Shown here: piece by piece, positions 42,675-52,504 of the stretch | Layout: each line of letters opens with the position of its first letter | Numbering within the stretch: position 1 is the first letter of the stretch | DNA from: Gemmobacter megaterium | GTDB lineage: Bacteria > Pseudomonadota > Alphaproteobacteria > Rhodobacterales > Rhodobacteraceae | Length of the DNA stretch: 64,000 nucleotides | Direction of reading: 5' to 3' | Assembly: GCF_900156815.1 (NCBI RefSeq) | Contig: NZ_FTOT01000009.1 | Location: 26,287-90,286, forward strand | Position numbers and translations under genes: made by a program | Notes under the pieces: generated by a model | What the model was told of the DNA's origin: nothing | The model's input: only the letters and a program-made list of their open reading frames with translations | Database searches by the model: none

Positions 42675-43589
42675 TCAGCCTCCTGCCGCGAACAGGCCCT
42701 TGGGCCGCACAAGCAGCACCAGCGCCATCAGAAGATAGATGCCCATCGAGGCGATGCCGATCCCCAGCGCATCGGCCTCGGACGCGGGCATGACACTGCG
42801 CAGGATGCCGGGCAGGAAGGCGCGTAGCATGGTGTCGATCACCCCCAGCACGATCCCGGCGACAAAGGCGCCCTTGATCGAGCCGACGCCGCCGACGACG
42901 ACCACAACGAATGTGGCCAGCAGGATCTGTTCGCCCATGCCGACCTGAACCGCGCTGATCGGGCCCGCCATGTAACCCGCAAACCCGGCCAGCAGCGCCC
43001 CCAGCCCGAAGACGATCGTATAGAGCAGCCGGATATCGACCCCCAGTGCGCGCACCATGTCGCGGTTGGTGGCACCGGCGCGCACCAGCATCCCGATGCG
43101 GGTACGGTTGATCAGAAGATACAGGCCAAAGGCCACCAGCAGCCCCGCTGCGATGATCACCAGCCGGTAGGGCGGATAGAACAGGCCGGGCAACAGCTCG
43201 ACCGGGGCTGCGAGCCCCTCTGGAATGGCGATGAACACCGGCTGCCGCCCGATGCCCCATGTGATGGCCTGGTTGAACAGCAGGATCAGCGCAAAGGTGG
43301 CCAGCACCTGATCCAGGTGGTCGCGGGCATAGAGCCGCCGGATCACCAGCGCCTCTATGGCAAAGCCGACGACGGCGGCTGTCACCAGTGCGACCGGAAT
43401 GCCCAGCCAGAAGCTGCCCGTCGCTGCGGCCGCCATGGTGCCCGCATAGGCGCCAACCATGAAGAGCGAGCCATGTGCCAGATTGATGACCCCCATGATT
43501 CCGAAGATCAGGGTCAGGCCCGCGGCCATCAGGAACAGCATGACGCCGTATTGAAGCCCGTTGAGTAACTGTTCGAGGATGAGGATCAT
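42675..43589 (-). CDS. Liv-type ABC transporter permease (LivH-like)
   Basis: A 304-residue permease of the LivH type with about eight helices. The N-terminal LLNGLQYGVMLFLMAAGLTLIFGIMGVINLAHG and the ATPase-contact segment RAGATNRDMVRALGVD are diagnostic. It follows the substrate-binding protein gene after 130 bases that hold a 12-bp hairpin and an inverted module copy. These probably reduce read-through so that the binding protein is made in excess. Confidence 0.92.
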   Translation of the reverse strand: MILILEQLLNGLQYGVMLFLMAAGLTLIFGIMGVINLAHGSLFMVGAYAGTMAAAATGSFWLGIPVALVTAAVVGFAIEALVIRRLYARDHLDQVLATFALILLFNQAITWGIGRQPVFIAIPEGLAAPVELLPGLFYPPYRLVIIAAGLLVAFGLYLLINRTRIGMLVRAGATNRDMVRALGVDIRLLYTIVFGLGALLAGFAGYMAGPISAVQVGMGEQILLATFVVVVVGGVGSIKGAFVAGIVLGVIDTMLRAFLPGILRSVMPASEADALGIGIASMGIYLLMALVLLVRPKGLFAAGG

Positions 43590-43650
43590 GTCACCGCCGC
43601 GCAAAAGGCCGGTCGGAGGCGCCCCAGGACAGGGCAGGAACCTCCGGCGG

Positions 43651-43713
43651 GGATATTTGGATCAGAGCGAAGGGGCAAGGACAGTTCGGGGGCGGCGCCT
43701 GGCCGCCCCCGAA
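43651..43713. repeat. dispersed intergenic module, copy 5 (inverted core) with strong hairpin
   Basis: The 22-base core at 43651-43672 is the exact reverse complement of that at 40139-40160. Next to it lies a perfect 12-bp stem, TTCGGGGGCGGC (43685-43696) with GCCGCCCCCGAA (43702-43713), beginning 6 bases past the stop of the substrate-binding protein on the minus strand. The hairpin is likely an attenuator or mRNA-stabilising 3' end for the binding-protein message. Confidence 0.75.
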
Positions 43714-43719
43714 GGCACC

Positions 43720-44874
43720 TTACATCTTGCATTCGGCGGCGTAGATGTCGCCGTAGCTTTCGATGATCTTGTCCTTGGTCACTGTCACCGGCTTGCCATC
43801 GGGGCCTGCGGTGACTTCAACCATGTACCAGTCCTGCACCGGATGCTGGTTCGGGCCAAAGGCAAAATTGCCGCGGGTCGAGGCGAAGTCAGCCGCGCGC
43901 AGTGCCTCGCGGAAGGCATCGGCATCCTCTACGTCGGCCTTGGCGAGGGCCGAGGCGATCAGCAGGCCGGTGTCATAGGACTGCTGCGCATAGTAGGTCA
44001 GCGGGCGGTCGCCGAACTTGCCCGTCCACGCGGCGACGAATTCCTTCGAGGCTTCGTTGTCGAAATCCGCGCCCCAGTGCGAGGTGCCCGTCAGCCCGAT
44101 GGCCGCATCGCCCACAGCGTTCAGGATCACGCCGTCGATCGAGGGTTCCGACAGCACCATCGGAATGGCACCCAGAAGCCCGGCCTGCTGGTACTGTTTC
44201 AGAAAGGCGATGCCGATGCCGCCGGGGTGGAACTGGAACACCACCTCGGGGTTGGCGGCGCGGATGCGGGCCATTTCCGAGGCAAAGTCGGTCTGGTCGA
44301 GCTGGGTGAAGATCTCTTCGACTTCGCCGCCGAACATGCGCTTGAATCCGGCGATGGCATCCTTGCCAGCCTGATAGTTCGGGGCCAGCGCCACGGCCTT
44401 TTTATAGCCCAGGGCCTTGGCGGCCGCGCCGGTTGCCTCGTGCAGCGAGTCGTTCTGCCAGGCGATGGTAAAGTAGTTCTCGTTGCAACCTTTGCCCGCC
44501 AGACCCGAAGGCGCGGCGTTCGGCGACAGGTAGAAGGCGCCGTTGTCCACCACATCCGGCACCACCGCGCCCGCGACGTTCGAGAACACGATCCCGGTCA
44601 GCAGCTTGATATCCATGTCGTTGACGAATTTTTCCGCGATCTGGCGCCCGTTGCCGGGGTTCAGCGCGTCGTCCTCGACGATCAGTTCAACCTCTTTGCC
44701 GCCCAGTTTGCCGCCTTCGCGGTCCATGGCAAGCTGAAAGCCATCGCGGATCTGTTCGCCGATATAGCCGGCGGGGCCCGACAGCGTGGTGATCATCCCG
44801 ATCTTGACCGGATCGGCCCAGCCGGGCATCGCGGTAAGCGCAAGCAGACTGGCTGCGGAAAGCAGTTTTTTCAT
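43720..44874 (-). CDS. Liv-type ABC transporter substrate-binding protein
   Basis: A 384-residue periplasmic binding protein (Peripla_BP_6, LivK-like) with a signal peptide (MKKLLSAASLLALTAMPGWA). The fold starts VKIGMITTLSGPAGYIGEQIRDGFQLAMDREGG and has the paired Rossmann-like lobes of the family. Homologues often bind aromatic acids, amides or amino acids rather than leucine. It lies directly downstream of 3-hydroxyanthranilate dioxygenase, suggesting an aromatic amino acid ligand. AGGGAG precedes the ATG. Confidence 0.9.
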   Translation of the reverse strand: MKKLLSAASLLALTAMPGWADPVKIGMITTLSGPAGYIGEQIRDGFQLAMDREGGKLGGKEVELIVEDDALNPGNGRQIAEKFVNDMDIKLLTGIVFSNVAGAVVPDVVDNGAFYLSPNAAPSGLAGKGCNENYFTIAWQNDSLHEATGAAAKALGYKKAVALAPNYQAGKDAIAGFKRMFGGEVEEIFTQLDQTDFASEMARIRAANPEVVFQFHPGGIGIAFLKQYQQAGLLGAIPMVLSEPSIDGVILNAVGDAAIGLTGTSHWGADFDNEASKEFVAAWTGKFGDRPLTYYAQQSYDTGLLIASALAKADVEDADAFREALRAADFASTRGNFAFGPNQHPVQDWYMVEVTAGPDGKPVTVTKDKIIESYGDIYAAECKM

Positions 44875-44943
44875 GGTCGTCTCCCTGTGGGCGCACCTTT
44901 TCGGTGCTGGTGATTGACAGCGATGATGCCGCGGGGCGGAGAC

Positions 44944-45026
44944 TATTTCAAGTATGAAATAATTTCCCCACCCGACGGCTGTTTCGATGTAGAATTGGGC
45001 TGAATTCCCGTGATATTTTCGAAAAT
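44944..45026. promoter_or_regulatory. AT-rich palindromes upstream of the binding-protein gene
   Basis: The 206-base gap 44875-45080 holds two inverted repeats: TATTTCA-AGTA-TGAAATA at 44944-44961 and the 12-base palindrome ATTTTCGAAAAT at 45015-45026. The latter is preceded by TGATATT, also the half-site of the palindrome before the LysR gene (8 of 10 bases alike over 45011-45020). It is a plausible internal promoter/operator for the transporter genes. Confidence 0.4.
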
Positions 45027-45080
45027 CCAGCACATAACGCGACGCTGCACGATGCGCAGACGCTTGGCAAGCCGATTCGC

Positions 45081-45653
<573 letters not shown>

Positions 45654-46610
45654 TCATGCAAGTTTCAGGCCGCAGGCGTCAAACGCCTTGCGGGTGGTCG
45701 CGCGTTCGTCATCGGTCAGTTCCAGACAGGGCGGGCGCACGTGGCCGCCGGTCTGGCCCAGAAGTTCCTGCCAGTATTTCTGATGGCTGTGCGGCTTTTC
45801 CGCCGGACGGGTGGATTTCAGCGCATGGCGCACCAGGTCCAGGCTGTCGCGGAGACGGCGCGCCTCGTCTGCCTTGCCGGCGAAAGCCAGGTCGGTGTAG
45901 TCGCGCATCCGCCGGTCCGCGGCCGTCTGGATCAGATAGGGCGGCGAGGAACACAGGTAGAGCTGCCAGTTCAGTTCAAGGATGTTGTCCAGCCATTCCT
46001 CTTCGGAGGCCGTGGAGACGATGATCCGGTCCCCGGCCAGCCGGGTCAGTTCCTTGTACATCTCGCGCTCGACCGAATATTTGATCGCCACAACCGTATC
46101 TATATCGGCCAGCCGGTTGCACAGTTGGGGCGACATCAGATAGCCGCTGTCGGGATGCGACCACAGCGCGATACCGATATCGACCTGTGACGCGATGGTT
46201 TCGTAATAGCGGATCAGCGTTTCATCCTGCTGCTTGAAGAAATGCAGCACGGGGGCATGAACCACGATGTAATCGGCCCCGCTGGCCTGGGCATGTCTGG
46301 CAAGGTCGATCACCACATCCATGTTCTGATCGGAACAGGACATGATGGTCTGCGCCCGCCCGCCCGCCGCCTCGACCGCCAGGTCAAAGCAGCGTTTGCG
46401 CTCGTCCACCGACATGGAAAAGAACTCGCCCTGTTTTCCGGCGATGAAGAAGCCGTCGATCCCCAGATCGTCGATCCAGTGATCCATGTTGCGGCGAAAC
46501 CCGTCCTCGTCAATCGACAGGTCGTCCTTGAACGGCATCAGCGCGGCGGCCCAGATGCCCTTCATGTTGGCAAAGGCATGGGCCTTGGCATCCTTGCGGG
46601 TATATTTCAT
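45654..46610 (-). CDS. DHDPS/NAL-family lyase of unknown substrate
   Basis: A 318-residue (beta/alpha)8 enzyme of the dihydrodipicolinate synthase/N-acetylneuraminate lyase family. Schiff-base Lys177 is present (VVAIKYS). The pyruvate-carboxylate motif, normally GTTGE, is GKQGE at 58-62, and the segment usually written PYY is PVL (120-122), so the catalytic Tyr is missing. It is therefore not the lysine-biosynthesis enzyme; a hydratase-aldolase or dehydratase acting on a ring-cleavage product is an open possibility. GGAGG lies 6 bases before the ATG. It lies between the aldehyde dehydrogenase and the dioxygenase. Confidence 0.75.
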   Translation of the reverse strand: MKYTRKDAKAHAFANMKGIWAAALMPFKDDLSIDEDGFRRNMDHWIDDLGIDGFFIAGKQGEFFSMSVDERKRCFDLAVEAAGGRAQTIMSCSDQNMDVVIDLARHAQASGADYIVVHAPVLHFFKQQDETLIRYYETIASQVDIGIALWSHPDSGYLMSPQLCNRLADIDTVVAIKYSVEREMYKELTRLAGDRIIVSTASEEEWLDNILELNWQLYLCSSPPYLIQTAADRRMRDYTDLAFAGKADEARRLRDSLDLVRHALKSTRPAEKPHSHQKYWQELLGQTGGHVRPPCLELTDDERATTRKAFDACGLKLA

Positions 46611-46621
46611 TGTATCCTCCC

Positions 46622-48052
46622 TCAGAACGCCATTTTGTGCGAGACGTTCTTGATGATGGTGTAGTGGTCCAGCCCCTCGGCCCCGCCTTCGCGGCCATAG
46701 CCGGAATATTTGACGCCGCCGAAGGGCACCTCGGCCACGGATGCCTCCAGCGTGTTGATCGACAGGTTGCCGACCTCCATCCCGTCGATCAGCCGGTCCA
46801 CATTGGCGGCGCTGTGGGTAAAGGCGTATCCGGCCAGACCGAACGGCAGGTCATTGGCGCGCAGGATGCCTTCGTCCAGATCCTTGATCGGGTTGATCAC
46901 CGCCAGCGGGCCAAAGGGCTCTTCCTGCATCACCCGCGCGGTATAGGGCACATCGGCGAGCACGGTCGGCGCCCAGAAATAGCCCCGGTTGCCGATCCGG
47001 TGCCCCCCGGCCAGCAGCCGCGCCCCCTTGGCCACGGCATCATCGACCAGCGTCTGCAGCGCGATCAACCGGCGGTCGTTGGCAACCGGGCCCATCTCGG
47101 TGGCAGGATCGAACCCGTCGCCAGTGACCGTGGCCCTCGCCCGCGCCACAAAGGCATCGGTATAGGCGGCGAATTTCGACTCATGCACAAAGAACCGGGT
47201 GGGCGAGGTGCAGACCTGCCCGGCGTTGCGGTATTTGCGTTCGGCCGACAGGGTGCCGGCCCGCACCTCATCGGCATCGTCGCAGACGATCACCGGGGCA
47301 TGGCCGCCCAGTTCCATCAGCACCGGGGTCATGGCGCTGGCTGCCATTTCGGTCAGATGGCGGCCCACCGCGGTCGATCCGGTAAAGGCGACCAGCCGCA
47401 CCTGATCCTTGGGGATCAGATAGCCCGAAATCTCGGCCGGGCGCCCGAACACCAGGTTGAACACCCCCGCTGGCAGACCTGCCTCGTGGAACGCCCGCGC
47501 AATGTGGACTGCCCCCGCCGGGGTTTCCTCGGCGGCCTTGAGGATGATCGAACACCCCGCCGCCAGCGCACCTGCGATCTTGCGCGCGGGTTGGCTCATC
47601 GGGAAGTTCCAGGGGCTGAAAGCCGCAACCGTCCCCACCGGCTGGCGCACCACGATATAGCGGATGCCCGCCTCGGACGGCACGACGCGGCCATACATCC
47701 GCTGCCCTTCGGCGGCGTCCCATTCAAAGAACTCGCAGCCCCGGATCACCTCCATCCGCGCCTGTTGGAACGGCTTGCCATGCTCCAGCGTGATCGCGCG
47801 GGCAATCTCGTCGATCCGGCCCCGCATGATGGCGCAGGCTTTCAGGAAGATGTCACCCCGCACCCGCGGCGCCATACGGCTCCAGATGCGAAACCCCTTG
47901 TCCGCCGCCTCCAGCGCATCATCCAGATCTGCGGTCGAGGCGACGGGCAGGGCGCCCAGCACCGATTCATCCGACGGGTTCAGTACCGGAATGGTCTCGG
48001 TCGTCTTGCGCCACTGGCCGCCGATATACAGCTGAAGGTCTGGATAGCTCAT
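46622..48052 (-). CDS. NAD(P)-dependent aldehyde dehydrogenase
   Basis: A 476-residue aldehyde dehydrogenase of the GabD-like class. Catalytic residues are visible: Asn in SPWNFPM, Glu in MELGGHAPV and the nucleophile Cys in NAGQVCTSPTRF, with FTGSTAVG for the cofactor. It is the first gene of the minus-strand cluster. Given the 3-hydroxyanthranilate dioxygenase, a likely substrate is the 2-aminomuconate-type semialdehyde or a later semialdehyde; succinate semialdehyde is the alternative. The next gene starts 11 bases after its stop. Confidence 0.87.
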   Translation of the reverse strand: MSYPDLQLYIGGQWRKTTETIPVLNPSDESVLGALPVASTADLDDALEAADKGFRIWSRMAPRVRGDIFLKACAIMRGRIDEIARAITLEHGKPFQQARMEVIRGCEFFEWDAAEGQRMYGRVVPSEAGIRYIVVRQPVGTVAAFSPWNFPMSQPARKIAGALAAGCSIILKAAEETPAGAVHIARAFHEAGLPAGVFNLVFGRPAEISGYLIPKDQVRLVAFTGSTAVGRHLTEMAASAMTPVLMELGGHAPVIVCDDADEVRAGTLSAERKYRNAGQVCTSPTRFFVHESKFAAYTDAFVARARATVTGDGFDPATEMGPVANDRRLIALQTLVDDAVAKGARLLAGGHRIGNRGYFWAPTVLADVPYTARVMQEEPFGPLAVINPIKDLDEGILRANDLPFGLAGYAFTHSAANVDRLIDGMEVGNLSINTLEASVAEVPFGGVKYSGYGREGGAEGLDHYTIIKNVSHKMAF

Positions 48053-48145
48053 GTCTCACCTGCGGGTTCGTCCGTGGCCGGGGCCACCTGCTGGCGTTGA
48101 CCCTGCGCCGATGGGGCTTTCCGATCAAGTGAATTGGCGTTAGCC

Positions 48146-48168
48146 TGATATTCCCCACGGGAATATCA
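48146..48168. promoter_or_regulatory. perfect palindrome before the LysR gene
   Basis: TGATATTCCC (48146-48155), 3-base centre, GGGAATATCA (48159-48168): ten matched pairs. Its core ATTCC-N5-GGAAT includes the T-N11-A pattern of LysR-type binding sites. It ends 3 bases before the first LysR ATG and lies in the 119-base gap shared with the divergent aldehyde dehydrogenase operon. Confidence 0.7.
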
Positions 48169-48171
48169 AAC

Positions 48172-49107
48172 ATGAGCCTGCTCGAGTCCCGCATGACCCT
48201 GCGCAACCTGCGCCTGATCGTGGTGATCGCCCGCGAGGGCAATCTGGTGCGGGCGGCACAAGCGATGAACATGACGCAATCCGCAGTGACCAAGGCCCTC
48301 CAGGATGTCGAGGCGACCGTGGCCGCCCCGTTGTTCGAACGGACCAACCGCGGCGTGCTGCCCACGACGATGGGCACCGCGCTGATCGCCCATGCCCAGG
48401 TCATCCTGGCGCAGCTCAATCATGCCGAACAGGAACTGGCCGACCTGCGCGACGGATCAAGTGGGACCGTGGTGGTCGGCACGCTGCTGGCGGCCTCGGC
48501 CCTGTTGCTGCCGCGCGCCATCGTCCGGGTCAAGGCGGCGCGGCCAAATCTGGTTGTGCGGATTGTCGAAGGGACGAACGACAGCCTTCTGCCCCAGTTG
48601 CGCAACGCAACCATAGATCTCGTCGTCGGTCGCCTGCCGGTTTACCGGGAACGCGACGGCATAGAACAGGAAGCGTTGCTGGAAGATCATGCCGCCGTCG
48701 TTGCGCGCAGTGGCCATCCCCTGGCCTCGCGGGCGGCTCTGACGCTGTCGGATATGGTCGCGGAACGCTGGATCCTGCCTCGCCCGGAAACGACCCTGCG
48801 CCGCCAGGTGGACGAGGCGTTCCGCGAGGCAGGCTTGCGCGCACCGTCGGGGGATGTCGAATCCATGTCGGTGCTTGCCAACCGCGAATTGCTGCTGCGC
48901 ACCGATTACCTGACGGTCTGGCCGGTGGAACTGGCACGGATGGAGGCGCGGGGCGGCGCCTGCGTCATCCTGCCGGTCGATCTGGCGCAAACGCGCCGCC
49001 CCATCGGCATCTCCACGCGGGCGGGCGGGCGTCTGACCCCTGCGGCCGAGGTGTTCATCCGCGCGCTGCGCGACACGGCCGCGCAGGATCTCAGCGCTGA
49101 TACTTGA
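48172..49107 (+). CDS. LysR-family transcriptional regulator
   Basis: A 311-residue LysR regulator. The helix-turn-helix is at about residues 15-75 (NLVRAAQAMNMTQSAVTKALQDVEATVAAPLFERTNRGVLPTTMG), most like the PcaQ/GbpR group that answers aromatic or sugar acids. A substrate-binding domain (TVVVGTLLAASALLLP onwards) follows. It is divergent from the aldehyde dehydrogenase operon, so it is the obvious regulator of that cluster. No SD is seen before ATG 48172, and ATG 48193 (MTLRNLRL) is a possible true start. That would free the palindrome from the coding start. Confidence 0.87.
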   Translation: MSLLESRMTLRNLRLIVVIAREGNLVRAAQAMNMTQSAVTKALQDVEATVAAPLFERTNRGVLPTTMGTALIAHAQVILAQLNHAEQELADLRDGSSGTVVVGTLLAASALLLPRAIVRVKAARPNLVVRIVEGTNDSLLPQLRNATIDLVVGRLPVYRERDGIEQEALLEDHAAVVARSGHPLASRAALTLSDMVAERWILPRPETTLRRQVDEAFREAGLRAPSGDVESMSVLANRELLLRTDYLTVWPVELARMEARGGACVILPVDLAQTRRPIGISTRAGGRLTPAAEVFIRALRDTAAQDLSADT

Positions 49108-49531
49108 GAAACGGCGTCAAGGTGGCGATCCGGTCATACAACTGCCGGGCGGTGGTGTTGAAATGCTGCGTCATCCAGTAGACCGACGGCGTGCCGTTGC
49201 GGTCTGCCTCGGCATAGACAGCCTCGATCAGCTTGCGCCCGGCGCCCGTGCCGCGCACCTCAGGATCGACATACAGATCCTGCAAGTAACACACATCCTC
49301 CAGCCGCCAGTTGTGCGCATGATAGATGTAGTGGACCAGCCCGATCAGCGCCCCGTCCTGCTCGGCAACAAAGGCGCCGCGCTCGTTGTGCTCCGGGTCG
49401 ATCAAACGGGCGAATGTGGCCGCATAAACCGCGTCCGGCACAGAGGAGTCATAGAATTCCAGATAGCCGGTCCACAACCGGCGCCACTGGGCCTCGTCCT
49501 CTTGCCGAAGTGGTCGAATGGTGACGCTCAT
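49091..49531 (-). CDS. GNAT-family N-acetyltransferase
   Basis: A 146-residue GNAT acetyltransferase. LQDLYVDPEVRGTGAGRKLIEAVY carries the acetyl-CoA pyrophosphate loop (R-G-T-G-A-G) and VYWMTQHFNTTARQLYDRI is the C-terminal strand-helix typical of diamine-type or small-molecule acetyltransferases. The substrate is unknown. The 3' end overlaps the convergent LysR gene by 17 bases. The ATG at 49531 opens MSVTIRPLRQEDE, the usual GNAT N-terminus. Confidence 0.82.
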   Translation of the reverse strand: MSVTIRPLRQEDEAQWRRLWTGYLEFYDSSVPDAVYAATFARLIDPEHNERGAFVAEQDGALIGLVHYIYHAHNWRLEDVCYLQDLYVDPEVRGTGAGRKLIEAVYAEADRNGTPSVYWMTQHFNTTARQLYDRIATLTPFLKYQR

Positions 49532-49596
49532 CGTGGCCTCCCTGGCTGTCTTGCCCGACCCTTGCCGACATCCGGGCAAACCGCAACCCCGCGCCT

Positions 49597-49644
49597 CCTC
49601 GCTTTGCCCCGGATATCCTGGAGGGTCTGGCCTTCTGTGCCAGA
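49597..49644. repeat. dispersed intergenic module, copy 6 (diverged)
   Basis: Diverged core CCTCGCTTTGCCCCGGATAT at 49597-49616 followed by CC, and a 6-bp hairpin TCTGGC (49626-49631) / GCCAGA (49639-49644). On the minus strand the order is uraH stop, hairpin 18 bases later, core, GNAT gene, as in copies 1-4. Confidence 0.55.
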
Positions 49645-49662
49645 TCGCCCCCGCTGCGGCGC

Positions 49663-50019
49663 TCAGGATCCGCGATAGGTCGAATAGCCATAGGGCGACA
49701 GCAGCAGCGGCACATGATAATGCGCCCCCGGATCGCTCATGCCAAAGCGGATCGGCACTTCGTCCAGAAACAGCGGTTCCGCCCCGGCCTGTCCGCTTTC
49801 GCGCAGATATGCGCCGGCAAAGAATACCAGCTCATAGGTGCCGGGCTTGAACGCCTCTGCCGGCAGGATGGGCGCATCGGTGCGCCCGTCCGCGTTCGTC
49901 ACCATCTCGACGAGCTTGCGGTGACTGTTGCCCGACACCCGATACAGCGCGATCTTCAACCCGGCCGCCGGACAGCCGCGGGCGGTGTCCAGCACATGGG
50001 TGGTCAGCCATCCGGCCAT
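49663..50019 (-). CDS. uraH: 5-hydroxyisourate hydrolase
   Basis: A 118-residue transthyretin-like hydrolase that converts 5-hydroxyisourate, the product of urate oxidation, to OHCU. Active-site motifs are present: the N-terminal [14 protein letters not shown] and the C-terminal [19 protein letters not shown], whose YRGS end is the family signature. It is divergent from the fused PuuE-UraD gene, which carries out the next steps, with 146 bases between the starts. No urate oxidase gene is found in the window. Confidence 0.95.
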   Translation of the reverse strand: MAGWLTTHVLDTARGCPAAGLKIALYRVSGNSHRKLVEMVTNADGRTDAPILPAEAFKPGTYELVFFAGAYLRESGQAGAEPLFLDEVPIRFGMSDPGAHYHVPLLLSPYGYSTYRGS

Positions 50020-50165
50020 AAGGCATCCTCCTGCTTTTGCGCCACTGTGCCGCAAGGCTGCCCGCATTGCTACCGCCCGACACCGCGAAAACAGCTATCG
50101 GAAGTTTTTGAAAGCCGCAGGCCCCGTCCTGCGCTATCCAGAACATGTCCTGACAGGAGCCCGTC

Positions 50166-51562
50166 ATGCAGCGTTACCCCCGCGACTTCACCGGCCATGG
50201 CGCGACGCCGCCAGCCGCAAACTGGCCAGGCGGCGCCCGCGTGGCAATCAGCCTGGTGCTGAACTACGAGGAGGGCGGCGAGAACTCGGTCCTGCATGGC
50301 GATGCCGCCTCCGAGGCGTTCCTGTCCGACATCGCCGGTGCCGCCCCCTGGCCGGGACTGCGGCACTGGAACATGGAATCGATTTACGACTACGGCGCCC
50401 GCGCCGGGTTCTGGCGCCTGCACCGGCTCTTCACCGAACGCGCATTGCCTGTCACCATCTACGGCGTTGCCAGCGCACTGGCCCGCGCCCCCGAACAGGT
50501 GGCAGCGATGACGGCAGCAGGCTGGGATATGGCGAGCCACGGCCTCAAGTGGGTCGATCACCGTGACATGCCCGAAGACGAGGAACGCCGCCAGATCGCC
50601 GAAGCCGTGCGCCTGCATACCGAAGTGGTGGGCAGCCCCCCGACCGGCTGGTACACGGGGCGCTGCTCGGTCAACACCGTGCGGCTGACATCGGAGCTGG
50701 GCCTGCCCTGGATCTCGGATACCTATGACGACGACCTGCCCTATTGGGCCGAATCCGGCGACCGGGATCAACTGATCATCCCCTATACGCTCGAGGCGAA
50801 TGACATGCGCTTCGCCACTGCGCCCGGCTGGGTGACAGGCCAGGACTTCGGGCAATATCTGATCGACAGCTTCGACACGCTCCATGCCGAAGGCGGGCGC
50901 ATGTTCTCTATCGGGCTGCATTGCCGGCTGATCGGGCGGCCAGGCAAGATTGCCGGGCTGGTCCGCTTTCTCGATCACGTGGCGGCCAGGGGCGGCGCCT
51001 GGTTCGCCACCCGCAGCCAGATCGCGGCACATTGGGCGGCGCATCACCCGCACCGCCGCCGCGAACGCCCCAGCCAGATGACCCGCGACCGCTTTGTCGA
51101 ACGGTTCGGCGGGGTGTTCGAACATTCCCCCTGGATTGCCGATCGCGCCTGGAATCTGGAACTCGGCCCGGCCCATGACAGCGCGACTGGCGTCCACAAT
51201 GCGTTGTGCCGCATGTTCCGCTCTGCCAGTGCCGAGGAGCGCATGGGCGTGCTGCGCGCCCACCCCGATCTGGCCGGCAAGCTGGCCCTGGCCCGGCGCC
51301 TGACCCCGGAGTCGACTCACGAACAGGCCAGCGCTGGGCTGGATGCCCTGACCGATGACGAACGCGCCAGCTTTCAGCAGTTGAACGCCAGCTATGTCGC
51401 CAAGCACGGCTTTCCCTTCATCATCGCGGTGCGTGACAATACCAAGGCGTCGATCCTGGCGGCCTTTTCCGCGCGCATTGCCAACGACACCGCCACCGAA
51501 TTCACCACCGCATGCAAACAGGTGGAACGCATTGCAGAACTTCGGCTTCAGGACATGCTGAG

Positions 51563-51566
<4 letters not shown>
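50166..51566 (+). CDS. puuE: fused allantoinase (PuuE) - OHCU decarboxylase (UraD)
   Basis: A 466-residue two-domain enzyme. Residues 1-300 are a polysaccharide-deacetylase-like allantoinase of the PuuE type (NWPGGARVAISLVLNYEEGGENS, then HGLKWVDHRDMPEDEER and GWYTGRCSVNTVRLT). Residues about 305-466 are OHCU decarboxylase with FEHSPWIAD (catalytic His), HPDLAGKLA and the signature STHEQASAGLDALT. It thus makes S-allantoin from OHCU and then opens it to allantoate, two consecutive steps. The domain order is the reverse of the reaction order. The stop overlaps the allE start. Confidence 0.93.
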
Positions 51567-52405
<839 letters not shown>

Positions 52406-52426
52406 CCTGCGCCATAGGCGCGGCCT

Positions 52427-52478
52427 GTTCATCTTGCCTGAAATACCCCACGGGGGTCCGGGGGTGTGAAACCCCCGG
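52427..52478. repeat. dispersed intergenic module, copy 7
   Basis: Core GTTCATCTTGCCTGAAATAC (52427-52446) then CCC and ACGGGGG, plus a perfect 8-bp hairpin, CCGGGGGT (52458-52465) / ACCCCCGG (52471-52478). It lies between allE and allA, both on the plus strand, and here the core comes before the hairpin relative to transcription, the reverse of copies 1-4. Confidence 0.75.
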
Positions 52479-52504
52479 CGCCCGTCACAAGCGGACCGCA
52501 TGAT

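Noticed and set aside
45654..46610. Calling the DHDPS-family protein DapA
   Set aside because: The TT pair and the catalytic Tyr are missing and the neighbours are catabolic.
46610..48100. A 496-codon plus-strand frame opposite the aldehyde dehydrogenase
   Set aside because: The minus strand encodes a full aldehyde dehydrogenase with Asn, Glu and Cys catalytic residues; the plus frame is its shadow.
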